Of a stretch of 21,246 nt of DNA, positions 10,542 through 19,480 are shown piece by piece. Numbering within the stretch: position 1 is the stretch's first letter; each line of letters opens with the position of its first letter. A program made the position numbers and the translations under genes. This DNA comes from Rhodocollybia butyracea. Lineage: Eukaryota; Basidiomycota; Agaricomycetes; Agaricales; Omphalotaceae. The stretch covers positions 1 through 21,246 of the forward strand of contig JADNRY010000934.1 in NCBI GenBank assembly GCA_015501585.1. Reading direction: 5' to 3'. Under the pieces are notes generated by a model that worked only from the letters and a program-made list of their open reading frames with translations, did not search any database and was not told where the DNA came from.

Positions 10542-10702
10542 CGAAATTTCACTAAGTCAAAGTCACAAAATTGTGACTCGGCTTGTGATGCGGAAAGCGT
10601 CCCAGTCCTTCTGTAGTCACCTCAGCTCAGCTGTTTACCCTGAGCGCAATTCAAATTTATTTGAATTGGGTGGCGACAGAACGGACTGGCAACGCGAGTC
10701 TA
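10542..10702. repeat. Right terminal region of the transposon
   Basis: Read inward from 10702 on the minus strand, it repeats the left-end plan. There is an outer arm (TAGACTCGCG), then a hairpin formed by 10602-10621 and 10669-10689 (CCAGTCC-TTCTGT against ACAGAACGGACTGG), and then the 40-bp block 10542-10581. The hairpin loop contains a near-perfect fold-back with 10-bp arms, CAATTCAAAT and ATTTGAATTG (10647-10668). The block differs from the left one at a single base, which falls inside the palindrome. Confidence 0.85.
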
Positions 10703-10711
10703 GGATGTAAG
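10703..10711. repeat. Right target-site duplication (9 bp)
   Basis: GGATGTAAG follows the terminal CGAGTCTA directly and is identical to 3607-3615. Confidence 0.85.
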
Positions 10712-10777
10712 TACCTATCTTGTTTCTACTTACTGTGAAGAAATCACGCTCATCCAAGTACACTCTTGGTGCCAGTC

Positions 10778-10782
10778 AAAAA
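10778..10782 (-). terminator. RNA polymerase III T-run terminator of the tRNA
   Basis: TTTTT on the minus strand, 18 nt past the 3' end of the tRNA-Gln, is the standard stop signal for polymerase III. An inverted repeat (CCAGTC / GACTGG) surrounds it. Confidence 0.65.
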
Positions 10783-10800
10783 CCGTTCGGAAGACTGGAT

Positions 10801-10879
10801 AGGTCTAACCAGGACTCGAACCTGGGTTACGGGAAGTTGCTCTCAAAATCCCGTGTGATAACCTCTACACTATTAGACC
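10801..10879 (-). tRNA. tRNA-Gln (anticodon UUG) with a 7-nt intron
   Basis: On the minus strand the acceptor stem GGTCTAA pairs with TTAGACC, followed by discriminator T. The D arm is GTG/CAC, the anticodon stem CGGGA/TCCCG, and the T arm CCAGG-TTCGAGT-CCTGG. The anticodon loop reads TTTTGA, then GAGCAAC, then T. Removing GAGCAAC as an intron after position 37 leaves a normal 7-base loop with anticodon TTG. Without the intron the tRNA is 72 nt and closely resembles fungal tRNA-Gln. Internal A box (TAGTGTAGAGG) and B box (GGTTCGAGTCC) promoters are present. The transposon inserted about 90 bp downstream of its 3' end. Confidence 0.93.
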
Positions 10880-10903
10880 GTTATGCCCAGTTGTGTTGAA
10901 TAG

Positions 10904-11065
10904 ATGAATGGGAGCAAGTCTACCGATACCATTTCTCATGCTCTGCGAGACGACAGTAGCTTTGAGGATCACTCCATCTCTTTGTATCGTCCCAGCTCAT
11001 ATTACCTGCGTGCTATCAGAAAGCAGGAACTTACTGACAAAATTATTTGGCTGCAGAATCACTGA
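10904..11065 (+). CDS. Short ORF, 53 residues, uncertain
   Basis: The ATG at 10904 opens a frame of 53 codons ending in TGA. The product is hydrophilic and balanced (for example SSYYLRAIRKQELTDKIIWL), more protein-like than neighbouring frames. It starts 24 bp upstream of the tRNA 5' end on the opposite strand. It may be a fragment of a decayed gene. I do not recognise it. Confidence 0.2.
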   Translation: MNGSKSTDTISHALRDDSSFEDHSISLYRPSSYYLRAIRKQELTDKIIWLQNH

Positions 11066-11162
11066 AAACCGATGGCGACGGACATGTCGCACTCATTTCA
11101 CCACACTATGCCGTGACGCCTTCACGTCGACATCAATGGCAATATCTCGGGGATATTCGCTA

Positions 11163-11311
11163 AGCATGGGGTTGTACTTTTATTGGGTTTCGGGATGATA
11201 ATGGGATTGCGAGGGAGGCTGGGTGGATGAAGGAGGCAGTGAGAAGAAGGGTTTTTTCGACGACTAAAAGAAGACGGTGGGGAAAGTCAATGTAATGTAG
11301 GCGGGAGGCCA
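11163..11311 (+). pseudogene. Decayed fragment related to the 3' end of the TSN-repeat gene
   Basis: This segment aligns with the better-preserved relic at 20754-20945 (shared GGCTGG..TGGATG, GTGAGAAGAAGGG, GGGGAAA and GTAATG), and that relic aligns with the last exon of the intact gene at 1955-3294. All frames are broken. The similarity continues weakly into the downstream A/T-rich part (ACATCATAT, CATTATCCC, AGAAACAT). It is orientated opposite to the intact gene. Confidence 0.45.
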
Positions 11312-11861
11312 AGTCAGTGTGGAAAAGCGAGCCTGGTGAACTTCCGTTCGCCATTGGGGTAAAAAAAATCCGTCTAGTACTATATTGTACGATACATCAT
11401 ATATATATATATTGGCCATTATCCCTAGAAACATTTCGAGAATAATCATTTCAAACGGATGTGATAAAGCAAGAAATCTTCGGGCCTGTTATCTACCTAT
11501 CTGCGAGTTTGACCTGAATTTCAAAATGAGGCCGAAGCTTCCTATCTCTCTATCTCTCTATCTCCCAGCTGCCGCAACGGTTCAAATGTGAAGGCTGTGC
11601 GAAAGTAAAAACTTGCAACGGCTCTCAGGCTTTCCGTATATAGTATTATAGGTTTTGTGACAAAAACTTGGATCCTGGGTGTTCCGGTCTGTTACTCTTG
11701 AATCTCAATTCTTATTAGCTCCAAGTTAGCACTCAACACTGCGGTCAGTCCTCCCAGCTGTGTTGATAGCGAGCGTTCCGATCAAACTATTTGCGGAAGC
11801 CGGGAAGGGCCAGGAGCACCGTTAGCGAGAATTTAGAAATTGAGATAGTCGTGCAGCCCCT
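11312..11861. other. A/T-rich stretch without a supported gene
   Basis: It contains an (AT)n run at about 11400-11412 and a short CTAT tandem at about 11540-11563 (CTATCTCTCTATCTCTCTAT). No frame gives a recognisable protein. Confidence 0.5.
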
Positions 11862-11870
11862 TATAAATAA
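11862..11870 (+). promoter_or_regulatory. TATA box of the secreted repeat-protein gene
   Basis: TATAAATAA lies 84-92 bp upstream of the ATG at 11954. This spacing suits a fungal core promoter with a short 5' leader. Confidence 0.6.
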
Positions 11871-11953
11871 TCAAGAGCAGTGATTCTGCAGGTTCTCTCG
11901 CCACCCAAACACAGTTTGCCGGTAAATCTGTGCTCCCTGCAATATTTCTCGAA

Positions 11954-13549
11954 ATGCGCTCTGCTCTTATTCTCTTCGCATTCCTCACTAGCTCCATACG
12001 TGCTGTATCTCCTATACCAGTGTCAGGGTCCACAGATAACGCACAAGCTTGGCTGCCAGGATCATTGTGGCCCCATGTAAGTGTTGCTAGTGGCTTGTTG
12101 CTATCATACAACCTAATACCTTTGCATTGCCAGCTAGAGCCCACCGTGACCACGGGCATCACCAGGGTGATTGTAAACTTCATCAATGGCACAACAGGTG
12201 AAGCCTTGGGAACCGAGGAGCTTAAAAAGTTCAAAAATCAACAAGCTGTCACCAAAACGATGAGGGATGTTTTTGGATTACCTAGTGAGACGTCCGAAAT
12301 AACCTACAGAGGTTCGTATTTGCCGCAGAATTTACCGGGCTCGCCGATGGATCGGCAATGGGTTTATGTTATAGTCACTGGAGTGGGTCAGCCGTTGTTT
12401 GGATGGATAGCGAAAGGTGGTGAGTGCTCACTCTTGAATCTGGTTCTCCTTGTGTTCCTCATAGAATTGCTAGCTAGAGTCCAGCAGGAAGGGTCGACAG
12501 CTCGAACTCATAAAACGGCTACCGCGCTGTATGCTGGCCTTGCCTTAGGCGCGCCGCACCGGGGCCCTTTTGACGAAAGGGCCTTTAAGGGCAGACCAGA
12601 TGCGAAGTTCCTCCAGACGGCTGTTACGCGGGATCAGCAAATCCAATGGAATAAGCTTATGGGCAAGTTTGGGGAACACTTCATGGTACCCCATTCTGTT
12701 ATCGATGGTCCCGCGTATCCCCAGACAGAGATCACTGTAACCCTCATTGATGGCACAAGTGGTGAAGACCTGGGAACCGAGGAACCTGAATTTCCATCTA
12801 AAAGACACTTCACCAGAATTTTCGGTGATCTATTCGGACACAATAGCCAGACGTGCAGCATAACCTACAGAGGTCGGTATTCACCCCAGCATTCACCACA
12901 GTCGCCAATGGATCGGCAATGGGTTTATTTCAAACTCACCGGAGTGGGTCAGTGCACGGAGAAGCCATGTTTTGGATGGATAGCAAAAGGTGGTAAGCAC
13001 TCACTTTTTGAATTGTGCTTCTTTCTCGATAGCTTTGCTAGTAAACTTCCACAGCAAGCAAGCGTACACAAGCTCCTCGGATCCCCCATACTATGTTGGC
13101 ATTAGCTTAGGGAGCCCCGCCGGGGCCGGTTTATAGCCTTCAAGGATAGACCTGATGCAAAGCCACACCAGACCACTACCACGCGGCTTCAACAAAAAGA
13201 ATGGAACACAATTTTGGGCGAGTTTCAGAAACATTTCATGATACATCCCTTGCTTCCCACTACTGTGACCTTCGTTGATAAAAACGGTGGACCGTTGAAT
13301 GGACATCAAGATATTCCACAAGAGGTTGAACCCTTCCTCACCGCACAGATAAATCAAGCTTTAGATGTATCTAAGGGCTCGATAATTTACTGGCACGGTC
13401 CATATCCCGCACAACTGCGTTTTTTTATCAAGATCATCGGAGGGCACCCATACTGTCTACCTGATGATGCATGTTTTGGGATTGTAAATCAGCCTAATGT
13501 TGGTGAGTACCTGCTCCCCGATCTGATTTTCTTCGCATTCCTCATGTAA
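11954..13549 (+). CDS. Secreted protein with a three-fold repeated domain
   Basis: The ATG at 11954 begins MRSALILFAFLTSSIRA, a classic signal peptide with likely cleavage near residue 17. My exons are 11954-12076, 12134-12419, 12549-12992 and 13137-13502 or on to the stop at 13547-13549. Each repeat has a beta-rich unit: VIVNFINGTTGEALGTEE, VTLIDGTSGEDLGTEE and VTFVDKNGGPLNG. Units one and two end in SPMDRQWVY and FGWIAKGG. Units two and three begin with FKGRPDAK or FKDRPDAK and contain HFM. The internal junctions after GG are phase 1, so the middle exon is symmetric and was probably duplicated. Introns 1 and 2 (57 and 129 bp) are multiples of three without in-frame stops, so retention would keep the frame. 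The 3' end is uncertain: reading through gives a stop at 13549, and splicing to about 13623 is possible. The family is unknown; a small secreted or effector-like protein is conceivable. Confidence 0.65.
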
Positions 13550-13969
13550 GCTTTGACATGACAAAAGGCACGCACCCAGACCAAAGAGATATACTCATTC
13601 TACAGCCGAAAGTGCGAGGCTCTAGGAGCACTAGCCGCTCCAGCGGGTTGACATTGTTGGGAAATATCCTGTACGCACTACTATAACAGGGGCTAGATAG
13701 GATGATAGAATAGTTGCACAATGAATTTATGCTTCATTGACATCCCAAACATTAGCCTGGATTTTTGAATGAGCGCTTGAACATATTGTTTTGTGCGGGT
13801 CTAACATCTTGTATGTATCTAGGTCTTGGACTAGGCTCGGTACTACAGGCAAAACTTATTTGTCAGCCAGAGGTGATCGCGCAACAGGCGTTGGGTGCCA
13901 TACATATTAGCTTGTCCTATTACTTGGAAAATCCCTTGCTAGCGATCAGACTAAGTACCAATATTTGCT

Positions 13970-14740
13970 GTGATCATTGCACACTGGTATCTCAAAATAT
14001 CCACAAGAAGCTTATACACCTCACTCGTTGCCAACCCTCACCTCACCTCGGCCTGTGAGGTCGGCTTGGATGTCCAAAAGAAGAACATTCGCCTCCTGAA
14101 GCAGGTACAGGTCCGCTTTCTCCGCCGCATGCTAGGCCTCTCCCATTCCTCTATCGTCTCAGTCCTCTTTACGGATAATGGAGTTATGCCAATTGGTCTT
14201 GAAGGGGCTGCTTGGACACTTAAACACCTGATCTATCTCCTTGAGCTTCACTGCGTCCCGCTGACCCGGGTTCGTTGTAGGGATACCGTACTGCTAATTT
14301 TGCGCACATCCCCGGCAAGGACAGGGCCGCTCCTAGAGGTTAAGCGGCAGTCAAAGAAGTGTCGGGGTGTGGCGGGCACATTGAGACACCCCAGCACGTA
14401 CTCCTTGTTTTCTGATGCTGGCACATCACTCAAACAATGTGTTTTCCACTGGGACCACGTGGTCCCCACTGCCTAGTTTGTCCACGAGGTTCTTCCCCAT
14501 TGGAGGCATTCATTAATGACAGAGGGAGGGTGAGTTGCTCAGATAGTAAAGAAGACAAGGAGGAAAATATAGTTCATTGTGTATTGTACATGTACACCTG
14601 TTGATACCCTTTGAGAGGGTCTGCAGTCTACCTTCCCTCTGTGGGTTGAGCTCGCTGTTAACGTTGCTTAGGCCCTGCTGTTCCCTCGTGAACCCCGCTG
14701 TAGGGCGGAGATAATACTACAGCGGGGCCGAGTATAATAC
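13970..14740 (+). mobile_element. 5'-truncated LINE (non-LTR retrotransposon) remnant
   Basis: The open frame 13970-14476 encodes the region just after the reverse transcriptase core of fungal LINEs: LYTSLVANPHLTSACEVGLD, then VQVRFLRRMLGLSHSSIVSV and LFTDNGVMPI. These match the LY.A..DPHL..GCE, Q..FLRRLLG and LFTETG..PI pattern of that family. The upstream RT core is absent or unrecognisable from about 13830. The 3' part carries an 11-bp hairpin (14693-14727) and a tail GAGTATAATAC near 14740, which suits a LINE 3' end. It lies directly downstream of the secreted-protein gene. Confidence 0.6.
14693..14727. repeat. Hairpin in the LINE 3' region
   Basis: CCCCGCTGTAG (14693-14703) and CTACAGCGGGG (14717-14727) are perfect 11-bp arms around a 13-nt loop. 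Hairpins near the 3' end are a known recognition feature for LINE reverse transcription; that role here is inferred. Confidence 0.6.
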
Positions 14741-14813
14741 TTCCGTCTTACATCAAAGCTGTCATGAATGAGAACAAAAGAAATCTCTTTCCTCAACTCT
14801 ACAGTATTCCTAC

Positions 14814-16320
14814 ATGTCTAAGCTTGACTTCGTAGTTGTTCCACTCAGCGGATAGATCAGAACGTTGTGCACAATGTTGGCATTACCTTTGGATATGTCG
14901 TCAAGGCGGTAGACGTCGCAGCTCTGCAGAAAGCAGCACAGCACACTGCGGACAAATGGAGACTGCTGGCTGGTCGCGTCGAGTGGGATGCTGCCAGGAA
15001 GACTTATCAAGTTCGAGTTCCTGTCTCTAAATCACTTCCCGAGGACTACGCTTCAATAAAATTCACTACCACCGAATTCCCCTCCTTCAGCCTGAACCTA
15101 CCCTCTCTGGACGAGGACTCGAGACAAATACTCGACAGACCTCCATTGAAATATTTTCGTGCACGCACTACTCCGTCCTCGTTGAATGCATACGCTGCAA
15201 AACGCTTTCCACTCATGGCAATCCATGCATCGCTCCTACAAAACTGCACGTGTGTCGGGATATCATTTCCTCATGGTGTGTTCGACGCCATAGGAATGGG
15301 CATGGCAATCCGCGGGTGAGTGCTGCACTAAACAATCTCGAATGGACACCTCCTATGCTTCTTGCATCGAATATCAATATTCTGGAGACACATTATCGAG
15401 CCTGAGAGAGGCGGATTCTATGGAGAGTGCTCTTACTAGTGGGCTTCCCAATTTAACGATGGCGCTTGCTCCTCCAACAATCATGAACCTGTTATCTTTA
15501 TGGCTCTCTATTGCGTTTGAGATGTTGTGGCACAGATCGACGACTCGAGCAGTTCATCTTGGCCTCGAACCGTCGAGCATATAATGGTCAGAATGACGAA
15601 GGAGTCAGAGGAATCCGGAAAGCCTCTGGTCTCAAAGGGAGATACGCTTATTGCTTGGTTACTGAAAGTCTGTCAATCCACTTGTACTTATATGGGTAGT
15701 GCTCACATCTTAAACAGGCCGCCTACCTTGAAGAGGGATGTAACACTCCCAACAAGATTTCTATTAATTCTGTTTTTTCAATGAGACAGATACTCTCCGA
15801 GATAAACCCTGAATTCGAGCAGTATCCTCATAATGCATATACGCCAATAGCCCTCCCATTGATTGATATTCGCTCTCTTTCCTCAATGTCTCTCTATGAA
15901 CTTGCCTTGCGTCATCGCGAAAGCCTTAACGAGAGACGGAACATCACCTACATCCAGGGAGTTGCAAAGTGGTGGCACAGTATAGGCTGGGGCATTGTGC
16001 CTCTACGAAGAAGGAAGCTGGACAGCTGGCTTTTTTCAAACCAGGTTCTTAGCGGATCGAGACACTTGATTTGGGTTCGAGCAGCTGGACTCTGGTTCTG
16101 GGGAACTCCGGTTCTACCTGACCATAGTGTTACAATCAACAAGTTCCGGGATGGTGGCTATCTTGTCAAAGCATGTGTACGTGCTTCACGTTGGAGAGCA
16201 ATAGAAAAAGCATTAGAGAGAATGGAGGCGGGTTGGACCCTTTTGTTTGAACTTTTGTCTTGTCCACATGCATTTCGAATAAAAATATTACTTTCCTGTA
16301 AATGTCTTCACACCAATTGA
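14814..16320 (+). pseudogene. HXXXD (BAHD-like) acyltransferase pseudogene
   Basis: The coding string is clear but moves between frames. MSKLDFVVVPLSG starts at 14814, then the frame shifts near 14853 to IDQNVVHNVGITFG. The motif HGVFDAIGMG supplies the HXXXD acyl-transfer site (about 15273-15302). A second shift near 15316 leads to AALNNLEWTPP, a third near 15390 to LREADSMESA through STTRAVHLG, and a fourth near 15560 to PRTVEHIMV and KGDTLIAWLLK. A 50-bp intron (15668-15717, donor GTCTGT) joins to INSVFSMRQILSEINPEFEQ, and the last exon includes FWGTPVLPDHSV and a stop at 16318-16320. Intact relatives are cytosolic enzymes moving acyl groups from CoA to alcohols or amines. Each break equals one missing base. 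The GTGAGT at 15316 could be a real splice donor, but splicing there would remove coding-like sequence. Confidence 0.75.
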
Positions 16321-16622
16321 TGAGTTCACTACATAAGCCTCAGACAGACTTAAGGTAGTAACCCGCGGAGTGAAAGCAACCCGGTTCCGTCTCAACGTTA
16401 CTTTAGGGTTGACTCCGACCCAGATGGCTCTTCTAGTAGGCTTTTAGATACTCGAAAACCAACTAGATTAACCTGGTCAAAATAATCAACTATAATATTG
16501 ACTAATGACTGAAAGAAGATGACCCAAGACCCGAACCTTCGAGAAGAGGTATGAGCAGAATGCACCCTATGCTCTGACGGAAATCACAGGCTCTAGTGAC
16601 GAACGCCAGGTGTGTGAGGCGG

Positions 16623-16662
16623 GAGCACAGACGACACCACAGATATTGTGGAATCTGTGCTC
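16623..16662. repeat. Nested stem-loop
   Basis: GAGCACAGA (16623-16631) pairs with TCTGTGCTC (16654-16662). A second stem, CCACA/TGTGG, lies inside it. Weaker pairing continues outward (CGAACG at about 16600 with CGTTCG at about 16677). It could be a small foldback element remnant or a structured RNA. Confidence 0.4.
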
Positions 16663-16690
16663 TAGGTGGGAGATCGTCGTTCGGAGTGTT

Positions 16691-16726
16691 GTAATGGCGG
16701 ATCCCCGCAACAGTGCGCCATTACAG
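16691..16726. repeat. Stem-loop, 10-bp arms
   Basis: TGTAATGGCG (16691-16700) and CGCCATTACA (16717-16726) are perfect inverted arms around a 16-nt loop. Confidence 0.5.
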
Positions 16727-18433
16727 TCTTTAACAATGCTACTACATGCCTTTCCCATGATCTTGTATTAGAAAAACCGACGACAAATACAGCAGAGCTC
16801 TTTAAATGTTGGTGCTAAAGCATCTGATGAATCTGAAGATCTTACGAATCAGCTTGTGCTGCGACGATGCCGTCAAACCTTCCTATTGCTGTTGCCTGCC
16901 TCATCATCATCGCATCCATTTCAGGTTGCCCGCGACGTTGGCACATAAACATATATAGCATTACAATATATACGTATACCCTACATATAAAACACCCCCT
17001 CCAAAAGTCCAAAGTATAAGTAAATAAATCCTATAATAGATATTCAATATTTACGATAATATTAGTCTTATTTTCCTCTCCCTATCCACGGGTATACATC
17101 CCCTACGTACCAAGCCCATCTCACCCGAAGTTCCCCCTCATACTCGTTCTGATACCTACGCCCATGCTCGCACTCACGGCTCCCTCCGAAGCCGAATCAG
17201 CTACATACGGAATGGGACTGTCCTGTACCGGATGCCTCCAGCTAACGAGAACGCCCTCCCGACCAAGGTCCCCGATAGAAGACTGTGTAGAAGACGGGGT
17301 AGAAGAGTTCTGCGCCTGTTTGTCACTGGAGCACGCGAAGCGCACGTCAAGGTGTTTTAGGGCGACAACTTGGCAAAGCCAACGCAGCGCTGGTTCGGGA
17401 ACGAGCAAACGCGAGAAGAGCCTCTTCGGAGACGTGCTTGCATTCCGGTAATACAAGCTTTTCGAGGCGGGGGCAGAGAGGGAAGGGGTGTCGGTATCTG
17501 CATCGGCGTTGATTTCAGACGACGCAGGGCCGACAGTGAATCGAACGGCGTACGTCGTTCACAACGGGGACTGGCACAATCTTGCACTCGGGATCAAACC
17601 GCTTCTACATCATCGTGCATGGGTCGAGGCAGAGATTTGTGAGGAGGGGAGATTGTAGTAGGCGGGAGATAAGAATGGACTAGAGAGGTATATTCTTCGA
17701 GGGGGAAAGATGAACGTGAACCGAAACCTGAAACGGAAAGAAGAGGTAAGCAAGAGATCGGAAGTCAGAAGATAAACTTTCACCTTCAAGAAGAGGCATA
17801 AGTTACCGACTCATCATTAAGTGGGATACGACCGCAAACGATTACAGCGACGGCACGAGACTGATGAGGTCTTGAGGTCTTGGAAAGATAATACAGATTT
17901 CCCATTGCTGTTACCTTTCCGATACGAGGAAGAAGGGTACACAGCCGTAGATGACCTCCGTTCCATACCGGGATCGAGGAAGATATCTACGCTTTTGAGC
18001 CACGGGACGTCTTCTGGTTCGAGATCCTCTGTGGAAGAATTGAGCACGCCTACAAAACTGAGATGCAGCTGGATGTGTTTCCATCGCGAGAAAACTACAC
18101 GATGAATTCTAAGAGGGATAGATGTGCGTCGGAGATATCAATAGACCTGAAATTCTGCCGTACGGCAAGCTCGCATGCACATGGACCGCTTCTACGTAGC
18201 TCACTTCGCAATACCCTCTCTCCGCCGCTGCAGCCTCCCGGCCAGCTCCTCCGTATCTGCAACCTCATTGACCAACGCCTTGGGCACATCATTGCACATG
18301 TAGACTGGTCCACAGCTGCGGCGTAGCCAGTACTAATTCCTTTCGTGCACCGCATTGTGGTCGGAGGGAAGACAGTCGATGAAGATTTCTGAGATGAGTT
18401 CCCGAGGGAGACAGCGGAGCAGGGAGATTAAGC

Positions 18434-18438
18434 TTTTA
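18434..18438. repeat. Left target-site duplication (5 bp) of the small element
   Basis: TTTTA precedes the left terminal repeat directly and recurs at 19481-19485. On the minus strand this is TAAAA, and one copy fits the F-box reading frame. Confidence 0.8.
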
Positions 18439-19215
18439 CCCAGTGAGAATCGACAATGGGCAGAGCCGGAAAAATATGGAAATACCTGGGGGTATATGGA
18501 AATTTGCGGAAGAATCTGGAAGGAGACCGAACCTGTAAAGGTGATTTCGCCGGTTTTGCCTTTTTTTCCACAAAATGCAGAAGATCTTGATCCGTTTCAT
18601 TTCTCTAAGTATTTTTTAGCTCGACCGTTTCTTGAATGACTTATTCTGTCTTATAATTTTCATTCAAATTCTACTCAAATATTTGACTGTCTTTTTTTGG
18701 GGATTTCCCACACCTGCTCTCTCTTTCGTACCACCACCATCTAGGACCCTCTCCTCCTGTCAGTCCCTCGCTATCGTCCTTCTTCCTTTGATTTTCTCTT
18801 ATTGCCGCCAGTCTTAACACAGATCTCAGCTTCAGCTAGTCCATCTCTTTTCCAAAGACAGGTTCCCCAGTTATCCACTTTCTTATCTGATTCGACACAT
18901 CTTGGCGCGTTGGGAAAGGCCTTCTGATTAGAGCTGGTTATATGCTAAGTTTGGTAGTAGCAAAGCGTATCCTGGTGAGTTCTTGGTGTCTACTGACTGA
19001 CACATGTTCTGATACGTTCCTTACAGGCGAGTGCATTCATGACACAAGCGCACTTTGTGTGATGGCCGTATCTATGACATGGATGGACTCTTGGGCGCGT
19101 GTGAGTACTACGCGCGAGATTCTCGATCAATTATTCGCTAATCTTTTTCGTACTAGAACCGATGGAATTGAATTTGAGTGTATGCTGTGTATGCTATGAG
19201 GAAGGGACGAGGAGG

Positions 19216-19260
19216 CGTAGTAGTAGTGGTAACAGTAGTAATATGTAGTAGCGTAGTAGC
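19216..19260. repeat. Degenerate GTA trinucleotide repeat
   Basis: GTAGTAGTAGTGGTAACAGT and following copies of GTA/GTAGC form an imperfect microsatellite inside the small transposon. Confidence 0.6.
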
Positions 19261-19279
19261 GACTAATAAACCGGATTAC

Positions 19280-19316
19280 CCAGATAGTCCCAGATAATTC
19301 CAGATATCACCAGAAA
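19280..19316. repeat. Four CCAGA(T/A)A motifs spaced exactly 10 bp
   Basis: CCAGATA begins at 19280, 19290 and 19300, and CCAGAAA at 19310. The one-helical-turn spacing inside a transposon end suggests a phased protein-binding array. Confidence 0.6.
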
Positions 19317-19480
19317 AACTGTTTGTATGCGATCGTACGGATAAAATTTGCCTGGAATTTCCATACCAGTCCGTAATAACGGCAATAATCCGGACGATAT
19401 TTGGCAGTGACCTGGAAATTTCCAGATTCCCATACATTTCCGGCTGTGTCCAGCTCATCCCATTGTCGATTCTCACTGGG

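Larger units (their letters stand above)
3616..10702. mobile_element. 7,087-bp DNA transposon carrying RecQ helicase and DUF6589 genes
   Basis: The element is bounded by a perfect 9-bp direct repeat and by inverted ends that match over about 150 bp. The outer arms read TAGGCTCGTG and, on the opposite strand, TAGACTCGCG. Next come CCAG(T)CCGTTCT, a fold-back hairpin, and a 40-bp block identical at 39 of 40 positions. Only two genes lie inside, facing away from each other. Both are free of stops and frameshifts once introns are removed, so the copy looks recently active. DNA transposons are defined by inverted ends, a target duplication and a DDE transposase; here the DUF6589 protein is the only transposase candidate. 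A helicase-encoding lineage called AcademH has been described in fungi and animals and is the first thing to compare. I cannot tell whether this element belongs to it. Confidence 0.85.
16321..17120. other. Stretch without a supported gene, with several fold-backs
   Basis: No recognisable protein. The part 16350-16420 has crossing inverted segments (CGGAGT/ACTCCG, CAACCC/GGGTTG and TAGTAAC/GTTACT). Two better hairpins at 16623 and 16691 are listed separately. From about 16940 the sequence is A/T-rich. Confidence 0.5.
18439..19480. mobile_element. 1,042-bp non-autonomous DNA transposon
   Basis: Perfect 22-bp terminal inverted repeats (18439-18460 and 19459-19480, beginning CCCAGTGAGA) are flanked by a 5-bp duplication. 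Similarity continues inward imperfectly (AGCCGGAAA, then TATGG.AAT). The interior has no recognisable transposase; the longest frame (18942-19199) looks random. Subterminal CCAGATA and TATGGAAAT motifs recur near both ends, as expected for transposase-binding sites. The element interrupts an F-box coding sequence. Its superfamily cannot be fixed from the ends alone. Confidence 0.85.

Noticed and set aside
3722..10581. Taking the highly identical 40-bp inverted blocks as the true ends of the transposon
   Set aside because: No target duplication flanks them. Inverted similarity continues outward through the hairpins to 3616 and 10702, where a perfect 9-bp duplication appears.
10774..10797. Sequence resembling the transposon outer arm (CCAGTC, CCGTTC, GACTGG) outside the right boundary
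   Set aside because: It lies beyond the target duplication and next to the tRNA terminator; the match is short and could be coincidental.
11833..12234. 133-codon minus-strand frame opposite the secreted-protein gene
   Set aside because: The plus strand has a signal peptide, repeats and splice sites; the minus frame is a shadow.
13103..13105. TAG ending the unspliced frame of the secreted-protein gene, read as the true stop
   Set aside because: It lies inside a predicted intron; splicing from 12993 to 13137 restores a frame encoding a third homologous unit. It could still be a natural truncated isoform.
15316..15387. Treating GTGAGT at 15316 as a real intron of the acyltransferase
   Set aside because: The would-be intron encodes family-like sequence (LNNLEWTPP), so a frame break explains the data better. 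Not excluded.
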